From Manis javanica (taxonomy: Eukaryota; Chordata; Mammalia; Pholidota; Manidae), in the NCBI RefSeq assembly GCF_040802235.1, contig NC_133172.1:62131613-62195612 (forward strand): a stretch of 64,000 nt of DNA, written 5' to 3'. A program made the translations under genes and the position numbers. Under the pieces are notes generated by a model. The model saw only the letters and a list, made by a program, of their open reading frames with translations. It had not been told where the DNA came from and ran no database searches. This document shows, piece after piece, positions 1 to 13,380 of this stretch. How positions within the stretch are numbered: the stretch's first letter is position 1; every line of letters starts with the position of its first letter.

Positions 1-1280
1 AAAGGAATGAAATAATTGAGACAAAAGAAACCCTATGTAGGCTTGGATTTTTATCTTTACGAGCATATAAAATGTATAGATGACATATATCTTTTTTTTT
101 TTACCAATGCAATTTAATGAAATTTACTCACTGCCTGCTGATTTATAACGCCGTATCTTTTACTGAAAAATTAGTTGTCTCAATCTGTATTAGTTTCCTA
201 CAGATGCCAGAATGAAGAACCACTACTTCTCTCTCTAAAGTGCCTGGGGCCAGGATCATGGGGGCCACAGGCTTGGTTTCCTTGGCCAGCCTGGGCTCAC
301 AGGTGCACCCCTCCCACCTGTGCTCGGCCCACTGGCTGCCCCTTGTGTTTCTCTGTGTCCTCACGGGACGTCCTCTCTCAGTGTCTCTTCTGTCTTTTTT
401 AAAACTACTTTCTTTGCTCCTCTTTGTCTAAGTTGCATGAAAACCCAAGACAGCAGGTGCAAATGTGTCTTGGGGACTGGGTTTGGGGAAGGTGAGCAGT
501 GACCCCCCATGCAGTGAGCCCGCCCTCCTGCCTGCATATTCTTGAGGATGTAAACACCCAGGGAGGGTAGGTAATCCATCCAGGGTCAAGGTCCGAGGGA
601 CAGTGGGGTTTGGAACCCTCTGTTACAGCGCCAATCCAAGTGTGCACATGCAGCGCCACGCAAGCGTCACGGGCTTAGAGTCCATTCACGTTCTCTGAAC
701 ACCCTCACTCAACAGATTTCACTGCTGCAAAGTACCCAGCATGCTCACATACCACCCTGCACCCCTGCCCACCCCCTAGAGAGGAACCCCTGGGCCCCGC
801 GCAGGTCATGTCCTCCCAGCTCCAGACTGGACAAACGTGAAAGTGAACTCCGGCCTGTGTCGGTGTTGCCGGAGCCACGTTTGGGGTGAAGCGTGGACCG
901 GTTCTGTGGAGGAGGCCGCACTTTGCCTCGGCCAGTCAGGATGCAACCGGAGGGGAGCCCTGCGTGCCCACTCACTCAGTGCTCATGCCCAGGGGACGCT
1001 GGAGTTCAGGTCGAGGCAAGAAGGGCCCTGTGGTCGCTGAGTGCACAGTCCACTCTCCTTGGCACCCGGGAGGCCCTCCTCAAGCAGCAATCACGCTGAG
1101 ATTCACTGCCGAGCCCCAAGGATGCTCCCCGACCACACCGCCCTCCCTGGCACGCGTGCCGACTCTCCCACCCGGAGCTGGAGCGCCCCGCGGGTCGGGC
1201 TGCCCCCACTGCTCGGCCAGGGCAGTGACGGTCTGCGAAGCCTGAACCCAGGCCCCAAGGCTGGACACTTCTACTTCCTT

Positions 1281-1550
1281 CCTCTTGGAACCCAGGCACC
1301 TTGTTATCAGAAACGAGCCACATGGTGAGGCCACGGGGAGGGGCACCGAGGAGCTCAGGTCCATTCCCATCCGATTCCCAGCAAAACCACCAACTGCCAC
1401 CCAGGAGGGCTCACCGGCTTGGACGTCCAGCCCAGCTGATGCGGCTGAGCACCCCATGGAGCAGAAGGACAACCCAGCTAAGCCCAGGCCATCCACAGAA
1501 TCTGAGGAAGAAGAAAATGGTTATTGTTTTAAACCGCTAAATTAGAGCGT
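1281..1550 (+). repeat. Old LTR-like (MaLR-type) fragment
   Basis: The 3' part, GGTTATTGTTTTAAACCGCTAAATT, matches the common LTR end that reads TTGTTTTAAGCCACTAAGTT in many mammalian MaLR copies. The upstream half is too decayed to assign to a subfamily. Confidence 0.4.
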
Positions 1551-1555
1551 TGTCT

Positions 1556-1860
1556 CTTACATGTTAAGAGATATGGAAACAATGTCCACCGGAAGCGCAT
1601 ACACACGTTCACCAAAAGACATGGGCTAGAATATTCACAATGGCACTCCTGGGGACATCTCGAACTGGAACCCAGCACATGTCCCTCAACAGGATGAAGG
1701 AACAGCTTGGGCCAGAGCACGTGATAGAATTCTATACAGCCCTGGAGATGAACGGACTCCCTGCAAGCGTTGGGATGGGTCACATACACACACAAGGGTG
1801 AAAAATGCCAGGTCGAAGGAGAATACTCTGTATGATTCCATTCACACCACCCTAAAGAGG
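1556..1860 (+). mobile_element. L1 (L1M-type) ORF2-tail fragment, decayed
   Basis: The series TTCACAATGGCACTCCTGGG, GTCCCTCAACAGGATGAAGG and CTGTATGATTCCATTCACA follows the end of LINE-1 ORF2 in sense orientation. Many substitutions break the frame. It is an inactive 5'-truncated copy. Confidence 0.7.
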
Positions 1861-1904
1861 AGGCAGGACCCTCAGCCGCACAGCATGGGGACGGGGGGAC
1901 CAGC

Positions 1905-2216
1905 TCAGCTGCCATAACCAAAGGACCGCAGACTGGGAGGCCCGAACCACGCTGTGCGTCCACGATCAGGCATCAGCAGATCTGCATCCAGTAAGAGCCT
2001 GCTTCCTGGCCCACAGATGGCTGTCTTCTCGCTGTGTCCTCACACAGTGGCTCTCGGGGATCTCCTGTCTAAGGGCAGTAACCCCATACATGGGGGCCCC
2101 ACTCTCCGGACCTACTCGCCTGCCAAAGCCCTCACCTCCTAACACTGTCACATTGGGGTTAGGATTCAACCTGTGAACATGGGGGGACACAGACTTTCAG
2201 TCCATTGCAGGGTGGC
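1905..2216 (-). mobile_element. MLT1/MST-type MaLR solitary LTR
   Basis: It reads from GCTGCCATAACC and CGCAGACTGGGAGGCC to GGGGGGACACAGACTTTCAG, the reverse complement of the ERVL-MaLR LTR pattern, including a CTCGCTGTGTCCTCACA block. No internal coding sequence is present. Confidence 0.6.
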
Positions 2217-5200
2217 AGTGAGTGGAAGGGGGCCTGAGGGACTTTGGGGGCTAAGGGTGATCTATCTGGGTCTGCATGCTGCTTATGGAGGGCACTGCCT
2301 TTAGGCAAACCCATGCCAATGTGTGGGCTTCTCTGTAGATATTTCAATAAAGTTTATTTTAAAATGTAAATCAGATTTTTTTCTGGGCATCTACTGCTGC
2401 GTTACAAATGGTGCTGAAATGTAGTGGCTTTATTATTTCTCAGTTCCTGCGGGTCAGGTCTTCGAAGGGGCGGGGCTGGCTGGCTCTGGCTGGTCACCGT
2501 CACACCTGGACTGGGCCGGGGTCGCCTAAGGCTTCCCCGCTCCGCGCTGGGACCCCGCCCTACCTCACGGCCTGCCTTTGCCTCCTTTACTGCATTTCAC
2601 TCTGCTTGGAATTAGCTTTACTGCCGATTCACCCTTTCTTTTTGATGATTGCGGACCTCTCCCTACTAAATAGAAGCTCCTTGTTAACCACTAGGGCCAT
2701 GCATGATGCTTAGTAAACCTGGGGAGGGGGCTGGGAGGATTGGGGGGCAGACTGATAGTAGCAGAACTAACACATCCTTTTCCAGTGTGTGCTCAGTACT
2801 GTGCTAGGTGCTGGGACAGGAGATGGAGCAGGTGCAGGGAGACAGCCTGTGAACAGCACCTTCTCTGGGCACAAAGGAGGGGACCTGCGTCATGTGGTGT
2901 CGCATATGATAGGCTCCTAGCAGCCACTCCCCTCTTCTCATGTGTCTTCTGCTCTGGGAAGTAAAAGAACTACATTTCCCAGACTCCTTTGCAGCCAAAG
3001 TGCTGGATTTGAATGAGATTCAGCTGGTGAGAAGCAGTTGGTCAAGATCTGGGGCAGAAGTGGTGCAGCCAGGAGAGGATCCCAGTTCCTGGGTCGGGGC
3101 TCTGCAGGTGTGCACACTGCCACAGAGACCCGGGGTTTCCTGCAGTAGCATTCCAGGGTCCAGCCACCCACCTTGGGGACCCGAGGCACGTGCGAGGTGA
3201 CTTTCTGATCCTGTACTGCGGACATGGCTGTGTTCTTCAGTCCAGCAGATACAGCAGCGATGTCTGGCCTCCTGTTTGAGATGAACTCAAAGCTCACTTG
3301 GCAGGTCAAGTCTGTGCTGTTTGAGAGTCAGTTCTGGAGGCCCAGCTAGGGCACACTCCTCCCGCCTGTACGATGTGCGATGATTTTGGAAGCCCCTAAT
3401 CCCCTGTAGTAAGGCTCATTCTATGTAAAATACTTCCAGGGTTTCAATCTCTCACCTGCTGTGGCTGGTGTGTCTGAAACAATGAGGAGGGCGTGACTGT
3501 GCGGTGTCCAGCCACTGCGTTTACGGGGTTCAGCATACCCCAAACATCCTGGGGAAATGGAAGACTTCAGCCCACACCTAGGAGCCCCAGCCACAAGACC
3601 CTGAAGCATCCAGATGTTTACACCCAGGCGGCTCACTGCAATGCTCAGCTTTTTATCCAAGTGTTTCATGTAAAACTTTAGTGACTTTTAAGGAACCATA
3701 AGTACTGGCTGTATTCAGTCTCGGTCTCCCTACAGGTCAGCTGTGGAAATCCATGTTAAGCCAAGAGAACAGACCCAAATACGATCCCCAAAGGGAAGAC
3801 ACTGTCTTCGTTAGCCTAACCTTTCTCGGTCTTCTGTGATTTCCTCCACCGCCTGAATAAGCCTGACACAGGAAAGACATTCAATCTTGTTTTCACAGGG
3901 GAAGAAAGCACAGGAAAAAAATATTTTTAACAGAAAGAACTTAGTGCAAGAATTGAGGTTTCAAGGCCCTGGAAGACACAACTGGAGTATTGTACCTCGG
4001 GCTCCCCACTGCAGCAGCCAGCTTGCCAGACAGTAAACACACTTCTAATGAGATCAGTTTTGAGCAGCAGATTCTCTCACTGTGAGTAACAGGCAATGTG
4101 CTTCCAAGTGCATGTCAAGCTAAATGGATTTGTCATCTCGGACGGGAGACCCTCCCAGGAACATGACCTGAAGAGTAGCAAGGGGGCCAGGCCTGCACAG
4201 TGAGGCCATTTCTTATCCAACCCACGGTTCCTCCGAGCCGGTGCTCAGACCCACCTGAGGCTCACTAGGAGCGGGACCTTCAGTCGTGCATGCGCGCCGC
4301 GGTGCCACCGGCATCCTTCCCCAGCCACGCCCCTCGGAGCTCCTGGGTGATACAGGGGGCGTCCAAGCAACACAAGCCCTTAATGCACATTGCTTCAGAG
4401 CATGTCTATTTAGGCTAATCAACTGACAATCACATCTTGCAGCATCATTTAATAGGAACTCTATAGAGTTAGTTAAGCCTGTTGGATTTCTGCCTGTGCC
4501 CCAGCCCCAGCCACTGAGCCATCAGAAAAGCCTGGACAGCGTCTCCTCGCGATTTAAGGCCTGTGAAGCCCCAGGTGTGTGCCTCGTGAAGGTGATGGGG
4601 GTGATGCCGCAGCGAGAGACAAGCCAGTCAGACGAAGAAGGAGGGTCACACCATCGGCTGTCACAGAGGCAGCCTGGCCTTTGGAGCTGACTTGGGCTCC
4701 CAGTTCCCAGGACAAACAGCACAGCTGCATGGCAGCTAGCACCGCTGTGCCACCCAGAGCCTCCTACGCAGGGCCATGGGCATCTCCAGGACCGGCCAGG
4801 GTGCCAAAGAATGAGGAAAGATACGGACGCCTGTCCTCTCACCAGAACTTGGGGTCTTTCGCCCCAGGGCCCCCTGCGTTTTTGGGTGGGCAGCATGGAA
4901 GACGGGGAATGGCTGAAGGCCCAGGACAGTGGGGAGGCTGTCCTAGGAGGCAGTGTTGGGGATCTGGCTGTTGGGCATGTGGGTGTGTTTGTTTTGACAG
5001 GAAGGGTCTAGGTGGGGGTGGTTCTGCTCTTACCCCAGCGTACCCGACGTCTACCTGCCAGGGGCTCCCAGAATCTCCGAGCAGGGGGTCCGTGGGAAAG
5101 GGATGAAGACTGGTATCCTGCAGAGCCTGGCAGCCAGGAGGTTGGGCTTTGGCCAGTGGGGGTGGGGTCATAGCTTCTTCCCTCCAGGACACACCTGCCT

Positions 5201-5789
5201 GCTTGGAGGGGGCCCATCAGCCATGATTAATCCCCTCCCTCGGAGGCCTTGGGCAAACATTTAGACTGGGGACTCCCTCTTCTCATTTGTCCAAATATTT
5301 GTAGCTTGTGGGTCACCCAGTCACTTCCTGAGAGGCTAAATTTGGGGTGGTTCTACCCACACAATCTCCATCCCCCCAGCACTGCCAGGGCCAAGCTGAG
5401 CATCATATCACCAGTGTTTCCAGAAACTTCTGGTTCCAGGGGGGCCACCCTGACATCCAGGACGCTGGGGAGGGGCAGCAGTGAGATGACCCTGCACATC
5501 TTCTCTTAGTTGAGCTCCACCCAGGAGACCAGGCCTCACATCCCAGCCCCCCCTGGGGGCTCTGTATCAGTTGTCAGCATTGAGGAGCTGGGGACCTAGA
5601 CAAAGGACACGTGTAACCCGTGCTGCTGGTGTCCAGCCGCAACCTGGGCTCTGTCTCATACAAAGCAGTGGCCCTCATTCATTCACACCCACAGCCCAGG
5701 ACGTTCTTTTTTATCGACATCCTCATGATTTTTCTTTTGGCCACTATTTGCTAAACGTCCCCTCAGGTCAGAAGTCAGGCTATAGCCTT

Positions 5790-5930
5790 CATGTTAAATC
5801 TGATTTAATTCTCCTCAGTCCCCCGAGAAGGAGGTATGATTTCTCCCCCATTTTATAGATGAGGCTACTGAGGCTCAGGGAGGTTAGGTAACCCACCCAA
5901 GGCTGCACAGCAGTGAAACCACTGTGGACA
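5790..5930 (-). repeat. MIR SINE
   Basis: The core CCCCATTTTATAGATGAGGC with ACTGAGGCTCAGGGAGGTTA and a CCAAGGCTGCACAGC tail is the antisense MIR core. It is one of the best-preserved MIR copies in the window. Confidence 0.8.
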
Positions 5931-7999
5931 CCGAATGCACTCACCCTCACCAAGCTCCAGACATTTCTGACCCTGGCAAAGGTTTTCCCATGGAAACCAG
6001 GCAACGGGGCTGGAGAGACTCTGAATTTGGGAGCTCAGACCAGAGGAAGTGAGTGCAGGTGCCCCTCTTTGCCGATGAGCAGTGACGCTCTTCAGGACCT
6101 TGGGGAAGCAGCAGGAGGCTGATTCTGGGGCAGGAGTGCAGGCGAAGTTGGAAAGGGCCTAGAAGCATGGCTGTCCGGCCTGGGGTTGCTTGGAAGCCGG
6201 AGCCTGTACTTAATTCTCTCTGGTAAATAACAGCATTGGTTGCTGCTAAAGGGAGTCATTCCCCAAACACAATAATTTCCATCATCTTCTTGCTACAACC
6301 CCCAGTTTATGGCTACACGGATGCCGTAATGAGCCCGCTGCTCTGATAGCCTTGTTAAGGAGATAGTTGGCCTTGGGTTTAATTGCAGGATGGAAGGGAT
6401 GGCTGGGCCCCGCCAGCTTACAGGCAAGTTCAGCACTCGGTGTGGGGCATCCGCTGGCTCCAGAGAAAGCGGTGAGGGTGGAGGAAGCAGTCCGTGAGGC
6501 GCCCAGGCCGCCGAGAGCAGGCTGCGGAAGAGGAGGAGGGCACTGGCTAACTTGGGGGGGCTGCCCTCCTGCAAACAGCATCCCTTTGCCTGCCTGCCTG
6601 TCCCACGACCCTGTTGGGCAGAAGGCAAGGCCAGCTAGCTGGGCACTGGGCTTGGGATGAGCCTCACCCCCAATCGTGACAAATGAAACACACTTTGAAG
6701 TGTTCCCAGCGCAAACCTCCATTCGGTCCCGGCAGGGCAGGGGCGAGAAGGAACCCGGATGAGGGCGCCCTGGCACCTGCTGAAGGCTATGGAGGGTGAA
6801 AGGCAAGAGCACAGAGGAACGGGCTGAGGAGCGGCAGCAGGACCTCAAGTAAGGAGGGGCTCTGGGAAGCCACTGCGCCCCGTATCCCACTCCTGGTCCT
6901 GCGACTCAGCGCTTCAGCACGGAGAACGTGGCCTGGCTGAGCCTGTGAGCCCCCGCTGCCCCGGAGAGGGGGGCGGGCTCAGGCCTCCAGCAGCTGACGG
7001 TGCTGGGCACACCGCACCCAGTCTGTTCTCTTGGATTTTTCCCTTTGCTGCTCAGTGTCAAGGCTACAAAACCCGTCAAGGGAGTGTCAGCTGAGGGCGA
7101 GGGTTTGACAAATGGCAATTGTTTGAAAGAAGGGGGTGCCGGGAACTGGAACTGGCCTGATTTATTCTATCTTGGTGGTTCTTAATTTCGGGAGGGAGCG
7201 TGTTAGGGACTTTGAGCAGCCAGTGAAAGCTGTGGGCTAAAAGTCCCCAAAATGCACCCGCACACCTAGTTTGCACCTCTTCGATCTCTAATTAGGAGCC
7301 ATACCTCCTCTGACAGCTCCACTGACTCCATTACCTAAAGCCCCGGGCTCCCAGTCTCCCAGCTCCAACAGATGTGGACCCCTGGCCGACTGCAGGGCCA
7401 GGCATGGTGCCCTGAGGGGGCAGAGCACAGAAGGGGCGCAGTCCCCAGACAGATGTCCCCATCCCCGCAGGTGTGCAATCTACCCAACCAGGGAATCACA
7501 GCGAACCTTCCTAAGAACAACTCTCCCTACCGAGGAGAAATCCACTTGCAGAACTCCAACTCGGCCAGGGACTTATCCCCCGTTTGTCCTCTTCCTTAAG
7601 ATTAAGAGTTCTGCGGCTTTGGTTCCCTCCGCTGCTTTACTGCCAGGTGCCAGGTGGGTGGGCCAGGCCTCCAAGATTTTGAACAGTGATTCTGCTTTGT
7701 AGTGACCCAGAAGCAGAGATTCAAACGCGGGGTGGTGGGGATGCGGTGCCCCAATAATGCTGCAGGATCCAGCTCTTCAGGTGGGAAGCCCCGGGCGGGG
7801 TGCTCGTAGGTGAGTGCCTTCCATCTGCAGGAGCTGGGCACCCTGGCACTACACCGCCAGCTGAACTGACTGACCAGAAAGGGCAGGGAGCAGCGTCTAC
7901 ACAAGCAGTGGGGCGAAAAGCCGTGAAAATGTATCTAGGCAAACCAAACGCTCCCTATCCAGTGTCCTCCAGGAAAAGGTTAGACAGGCCCTGAATTTT

Positions 8000-10650
8000 C
8001 AGTGCCATTTTGCTTTGGAAAGGGGCCGGGGTGCACGTCCACGAGGACGGGGGCAGCTGTGAGCTGCCCGCGGGGCTGTAGTGCCGGCTGAGCGCCGCCC
8101 TGGCGCTGCCCCTGGGCTCCCCGCAGCTGCCCCCTGGCGCCCTCCAGCTGGGCGCAGCTCTCCCGTTCTCCCGGAACCGAGGCCGGCACGCACCGCCGAC
8201 GTCCGGCTAGATCACAGCATAGAGGATGGGTGCTGAGAACACCGAGGAAAAAATCCTGCCGGGTTGGGAGCAGCGGAGGGCCTTGGGGAGTACAGCTACT
8301 TCCCCCTGCAGAACGTCCTGCGCCGGGAAGCAAACATTAAAGCCGGTCTAAAATATATTATTTTAGAAATAAAGAGACAAGGGAAAGCAGACAGCGAAGG
8401 AGAAAAGGGAGACCGGATTCACCCCGCTGGGGCGTCCCAGGAGGTACCTGGTTGCTGTTTTAAAGAAGGCGGCGCCGGGCGAGAATTAGGGTTTTTCTAA
8501 TCCCGAAACCCTATTGCGCTAATGCTGGGGGTGGGAGGGGTGGTTATTGCAAAAGAGTTCCCGATTACCGGGGGAGGACGCAGGGCAATTTCACCCAGCC
8601 GGAGACTGGGTGGCGGCGGGGGTGGGTGGCGGGGGGTCCGCAGAAGGACCCAGCGCCCCGTCGGGCCCGGACGCGAGCCGTGGGAGTCCTCGCGGCCCCT
8701 GCGCGATCGGAAGGGCTGTTTGTAATTCCATCCTTTTTTTCATTAACATAAACACCACTTGAAAAAAACATACACGGCCACCTACTTCGCAGGGAAAGGG
8801 CCCCGCGCCCACCGGCCCGCATGCGCCCGCCGGCTGGGCCGGCCGCCTGCCTCGCGGTGCGCGGCCGGGGCCGAGGCCCCTCGGGTGGCTTTGAAGCCTC
8901 AGGTCCGCCGGCTCCCTGGCCGCCCCCACCCCACAGTTCAGCTCGTCTCCCCGGCCCCCGCCGCAGCCCCGACGGAGGTGCTGAGTTGTCAACGTAAATG
9001 CCTAGTTAAGCCACTTGTTGATAAAGCCTCGGGGCAAATTGGTTCCGCCGTACCTGCCCCCCACCCCTACCCCGCCCGCGCGGCCCTAATTACAGGAGCT
9101 CGTCGCCGGCGGCCGCGAGCTAGCGGAGCTGGAGCCCGCGGTCTGCGTTCCGGGGACGTCGGCGGGGGCGGGCGGGGCCGGGAGGTGGGGGCCGCGGCGC
9201 CTGGAACCGCCGACCCGGTCTTGGAGGCCGCGCTTGCCGGGGTGGGCTTTGCTCGGAGCAGGAGCAGAACCGGAGGGGGGTCCGCCGGCCGCACAGGTGG
9301 ACGCAGGGACGGTCCGGCGGCGCTCGCGGGTGCGCCAGCCTCCCCGGTTCGCGCCCACGCAGTCCGGGTCCCGGTCCGAAAACCCCCAGCCTGCAAGGTG
9401 CGCGGGCACGTGCTCCTTGGACCAGTGGGCGCGCCGGCGTCCTGGGCCCGAGCTTCCACCCACCTGTGTGCCCCCACCGGGCCCCGCACCCGCCCGGATT
9501 ACAAGTCAGCACGGTTTGGGGGATCATCTCGACTGGGCCCCCGACCCGGCTGCAGGCTCGGCTGTCTACAGCGCAGGCGGGTGGAATACTGGATCCGTTT
9601 CCCGCGTGATTCTGGCTCCAAACAACGAAGCGGGAATAGGCCAAGCAGCAGACCGTTAGTGGGCAGTTTTCCCTTTCATTACTGCGTATCTTTGGTCTCT
9701 GCTATTGCCCGTGACCCGTATAGACACGTCCCAGGGAATCTTGCGTTGTCGGTGCATTTCCCGGTTTTGCAGAAAAGAAAATCCGGTTCGAGGCACCCCA
9801 GCTTCAGCGGCCGTAGCTTCCGATCGAGGCGTCACCCTCTAGCGGCAACCGAGGTCGCATCCAGAGTCCAGCGCAGAGACCCCCCCCACCCCGGCCCTCC
9901 AGCCCCTCTCCCTTCGTGCTCCCGCGCCGCGGGAGCCGGGACCGGGAAGTCCCGCCACGGTCAAAGAGGGGTGTCGGGGTCGGAAGACGCGCGCGGGCCT
10001 GGCTCCCAGAAGAGACCCGCGGGCGCCCCGGAGCCCCCCAGCCTCTCTACTCGGACGCGTGCGCGGGGACTGCAGAATCCACCCCGGGGCTCCCGCCGCG
10101 GCAGGGCCAGGGCAGTGAGAAAAGGGGGTGCTCACCGCCCCTGCAGACCCTTGCCCAGCCTGGGAGTGTGCGGATTCGCGGCTCCAGCGTCCCTGGCGGC
10201 GCCCCGGCGCACACCCGTCCCCTGGGATGGTCGAGGTGAAGTAAACACCGCGTTCACACCGGCAGAACGCACCGTCAGCCCGAGCCGCGGCTGAAACGAC
10301 TGCTTTGTCGGAGAACGAGAGCGCCGGTAACCAGCGGGTCTGCCCGGGCGCACGCGCTGCCCGGCCCGGTGGGCGCGGAGCCCGTCTCAGCCAGGCCTGC
10401 CCCCACCCGACCGGTGGCGCGCCGGGAGCCCGCGGCCTGGGTGGGCGCGGGGAGAAACGCGCTCTGGCCTGGCTGCGACAGTCGGATGCAGAGCCCCCGG
10501 CCGGCGCCAGCCCCCCACAGTCCTTTTCTGAGAGCCGCGTGCACAACGCCCCAGTCAGACTGGCAAAACCAGAGAGAGTCTCAGCTGCTTAAAAAGGAGA
10601 GAAAGAGAGACGTTAGGGGCAGGTAGGTGGTGGCAGAGGGCAGCTGCCCT
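8000..10650. promoter_or_regulatory. Orphan CpG island upstream of FOXF1
   Basis: Continuous CpG-dense sequence, strongest at 8,590-10,550, centred about 12 kb upstream of FOXF1 and inside the expected FENDRR transcription unit. AT-rich islets are embedded in it (8,715-8,770 and 8,990-9,045). One contains CATTAACATAAACACC and another GATAAAGCC. A GTAAACA forkhead core lies at about 10,241. A CAG|GTAGGT donor-like site occurs on the plus strand at 10622/10623 at its right edge. No conserved protein is encoded; the 511-codon open frame through it is a composition artefact. It may be an alternative promoter or a Polycomb-bound regulatory island. Confidence 0.6.
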
Positions 10651-12739
10651 GCAGCCTCCCTGGAAAATGATGTTTTGCACACACGGAGAAAAAAACGTGG
10701 GGGCAGTGGGGAGGGGTGTTAGGACACCTATTACTAGTCTTTTAAAAGAGCGAATTTCATTCCTAATTGAGTTCGTTTTCATGGTGAATTAAATGGGTCT
10801 TAGCCCGATTTGGGGGTGGGTGGGAATGACCCCATGGAAGCTTTGCCTGCAACTGCCTCCTGGACCTACTCATTCTCATATTTTAACAGCAAAACGGAAG
10901 GTGGGAGGAAAAGCCAGATAAAAGGATCGCTCTTGACCTTGGGAATAAAACAAAATGTTTAAAATATTTTAAGATTTCTACATTTAAAAATAGCAGGTCT
11001 TATTCATCCTCCCATGTTAGGGATCGAATTTTTCCAGGTAATTAATTGTGACAGATTAAGAAAAAAAATACCCAGGATAAAAACTAATCGGTGCTGCGGT
11101 AGAGAAATGAAGTGCCTATTTGAAAACCAAGTGCCCCAAGGAAATTACTTTCAGAAAGGAACAGGGCTCGGATCTGTGTGTGATCAGATTGTTCCAAGCT
11201 TCGGTGTATTTTAAGCATTGAGAAAATATGTTTCAAAATAAAAGGACTTTGAAGCGTGAGCTGCTGCTTTATGTTCGCCTCTGTTTGATTTTTTAATTGT
11301 AAGGGCGAGAAAGCTCTTGGTAATGGGGAGGGACGTGTGCGAGGCAAAAATAAGAACAGCGAGAAGGGACAGAGCCGGGTTTCAAACACAGGAGTGCCGC
11401 TAGCTTTCGGGCAGGAGCAGCGGGTGGGGCTCTGCGGTGGCACCAGGTAGACTTGGACCTGGGCTGGTCTGACCTCCCGTGCTGAGGATGAGGAATCCCC
11501 CGAATGTCCATTCCCTGGGGGACAGAAACACCTTGGCCTCCAAAGAGCTAAGCTTGGGGCCGCTCCAAGGTCTGCAGTGCCCCAACTTCATGCCTGGCTG
11601 AGGGCAGGGGGTAAAGGTTTGCCCAGGCCACGGTGGGTAGGGGCGGTCTAGGCAGCTCAGTGAGCCCACCCCCACCAATGCCCTGTGCAGGCCGGGCCCT
11701 GCTGTCCCCTCTCCCTGCGTTTCTCAGGAACTGGGCTGTAGGGCAGCGGTGCTGGGAAGCAGGGTGGGAGTTGGCAGGGCCTCTTCAGGAAGCTTCACTC
11801 AGCCCCTGGGCCACGGGGGTGTGACAGGGTAGCGGGACTTGCAGGCTGGAGGCTATTTTGTTATGATACCAGGTGGAAAGATGGGGGATTGGGGAGGTGG
11901 GTAAGTTAAGCAGAGCCTCCCCGCTCGGGGGCGGCAGACACCCCTCTTCTTCCTGGACCTGCCAGTGGAGCTGAGTTGGGACCCCAAGTGTGCCCTCAGG
12001 AGATCCTCAGCTGCGGAGCCCTCATCATCTGCACAGGGTGCCCCTTGTTTTCCTGTCAGCAAAAGGGGCTCTGAAACAGCACCTCCTCAGCCCCAGGGGA
12101 TACGGAAAAGGCCCACAAAGCCATACACACAGTAGGCGCTAATGGTTCTTCAAAGGCAGCGCCATTCTCATTGAGTCTTCGCAGCAGCCCTAGGGACAGA
12201 TAACCTGACTTCCGCCATCCTGCAAATGAGAAGAGAGGCCGCCCGGGATGGGGCAGGGGGGTGGGATCCTACACCCTGTCTCTGGCCCACCAGGTCCCTG
12301 GTCTGGGCAGCTGAACCGCGAGGGCAGGAGCCTTGGAGGGGCTCTGCTGCTGCAGGGGCGACGGGGACCAAGCCTTGGGGACGCCCTTGAGATCCCAGCC
12401 CCATGCCCTGTTCAGGAGGTCAGCCCTGGGCTCTCAGTCACTGGGAGGCCCCCTCTACTCCACACCCTTTCACCTGAAGTTGCCAGGATTTTAAGGTACT
12501 TTCCCACCCACTGTGGCAAAATGAAGCCCACAGGAGAAGGAATGTGTCCAAAGTCCCCCGTGAACTGAGTCCCCTATTTGCGCTCCCCCAACCCAATGCT
12601 TTGTCTTGTCGGGCCAAGTCCCCAGCCCAGGGCAACGGGCTTTCAGGACCTCCAGGGAAGGGGATGCCACCTCTCAGCTTCGGGGCCCCCAAACACCGGG
12701 GATGAGGGAGCACCCCAGTGGTAACAACTGTGGCTTAAA

Positions 12740-12895
12740 ATTCCTTACAGAAGCCCCTCGGCACCCAGAAGGAGGCACTGCCATCATTCTGGTGGGCAGA
12801 GGAGGACACAGGCACAGAGAGGTACGGCTGCCACTCCCAGGTCACACAGCAACGGAGCCAAGTCTCAGGCAGAACCACACTCCTAACGTCTAGGT
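12740..12895 (-). repeat. MIR SINE
   Basis: An antisense MIR core: GAGGACACAGGCACAGAGAG followed by CCCAGGTCACACAGC, then GGCAGAACC. Confidence 0.65.
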
Positions 12896-13289
12896 GATGC
12901 TTTTACAGTTCTGTCCTGATCCACATTTACAGTGCCCCCCACCTCCATGCTGACCCTGCACAAAGGACCTCTGGAGTTTCTCCTCTGGTCCAGGCAGCTC
13001 TGTGCACAGGCACGGACTGCACCCCACTTAAGATGAGGAATCTGAGGTGCTCTGAGGTTAAACCGTTTGCTAAGGCTCTGTCCTGCCCATGGCCCCACTG
13101 CTTCGGCTTTGCTCACAGACAGCTCCAGGGATGTGGGAAAGGCCCAGAAACACCTCCCCACCCTCTTGGGAAAGCCCCACCCCAGGACTGGCCGGCATGA
13201 GGTCTGGGACCCATCCCTGGACTACTGGAAACAGAGAAACTTCCATGTCAGAGCAGCCCCAGGAGAGTGTCCAGGGGGTGCTGAGGTAG

Positions 13290-13380
13290 GCTGCGCCTCC
13301 AGACACCTCCCTCCCTCCCTCTCTGTCTCTGTCTCTCCCTCCCTCTCCCTCCGGCTTCCCTCCCTCCTTCTTACACACTC
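13290..13380. repeat. Pyrimidine-rich CCCT/CTGT simple repeat
   Basis: Near-pure C/T tract made of CCCT, CTCTGT and CTCC units, interrupted by a short CGGCTT. It is a low-complexity microsatellite. Confidence 0.8.

Larger units (their letters stand above)
1..7999. other. Gene-free upstream region (probable FENDRR intron)
   Basis: I see no coding gene here. It holds old L1, MaLR and MIR fragments (listed separately) and AT-rich, repeat-free stretches at 3,690-4,130, 4,380-4,480, 6,215-6,400 and 7,250-7,335, which resemble conserved non-coding elements. All open frames are short and show shadow composition. Confidence 0.7.

Noticed and set aside
8759-10294. 511-codon plus-strand open frame in the CpG island
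   Set aside because: The peptide is Arg/Pro/Gly/Ala-rich without any domain, and long frames are also open on the minus strand over the same bases. Stop codons are simply rare in such GC-rich DNA.
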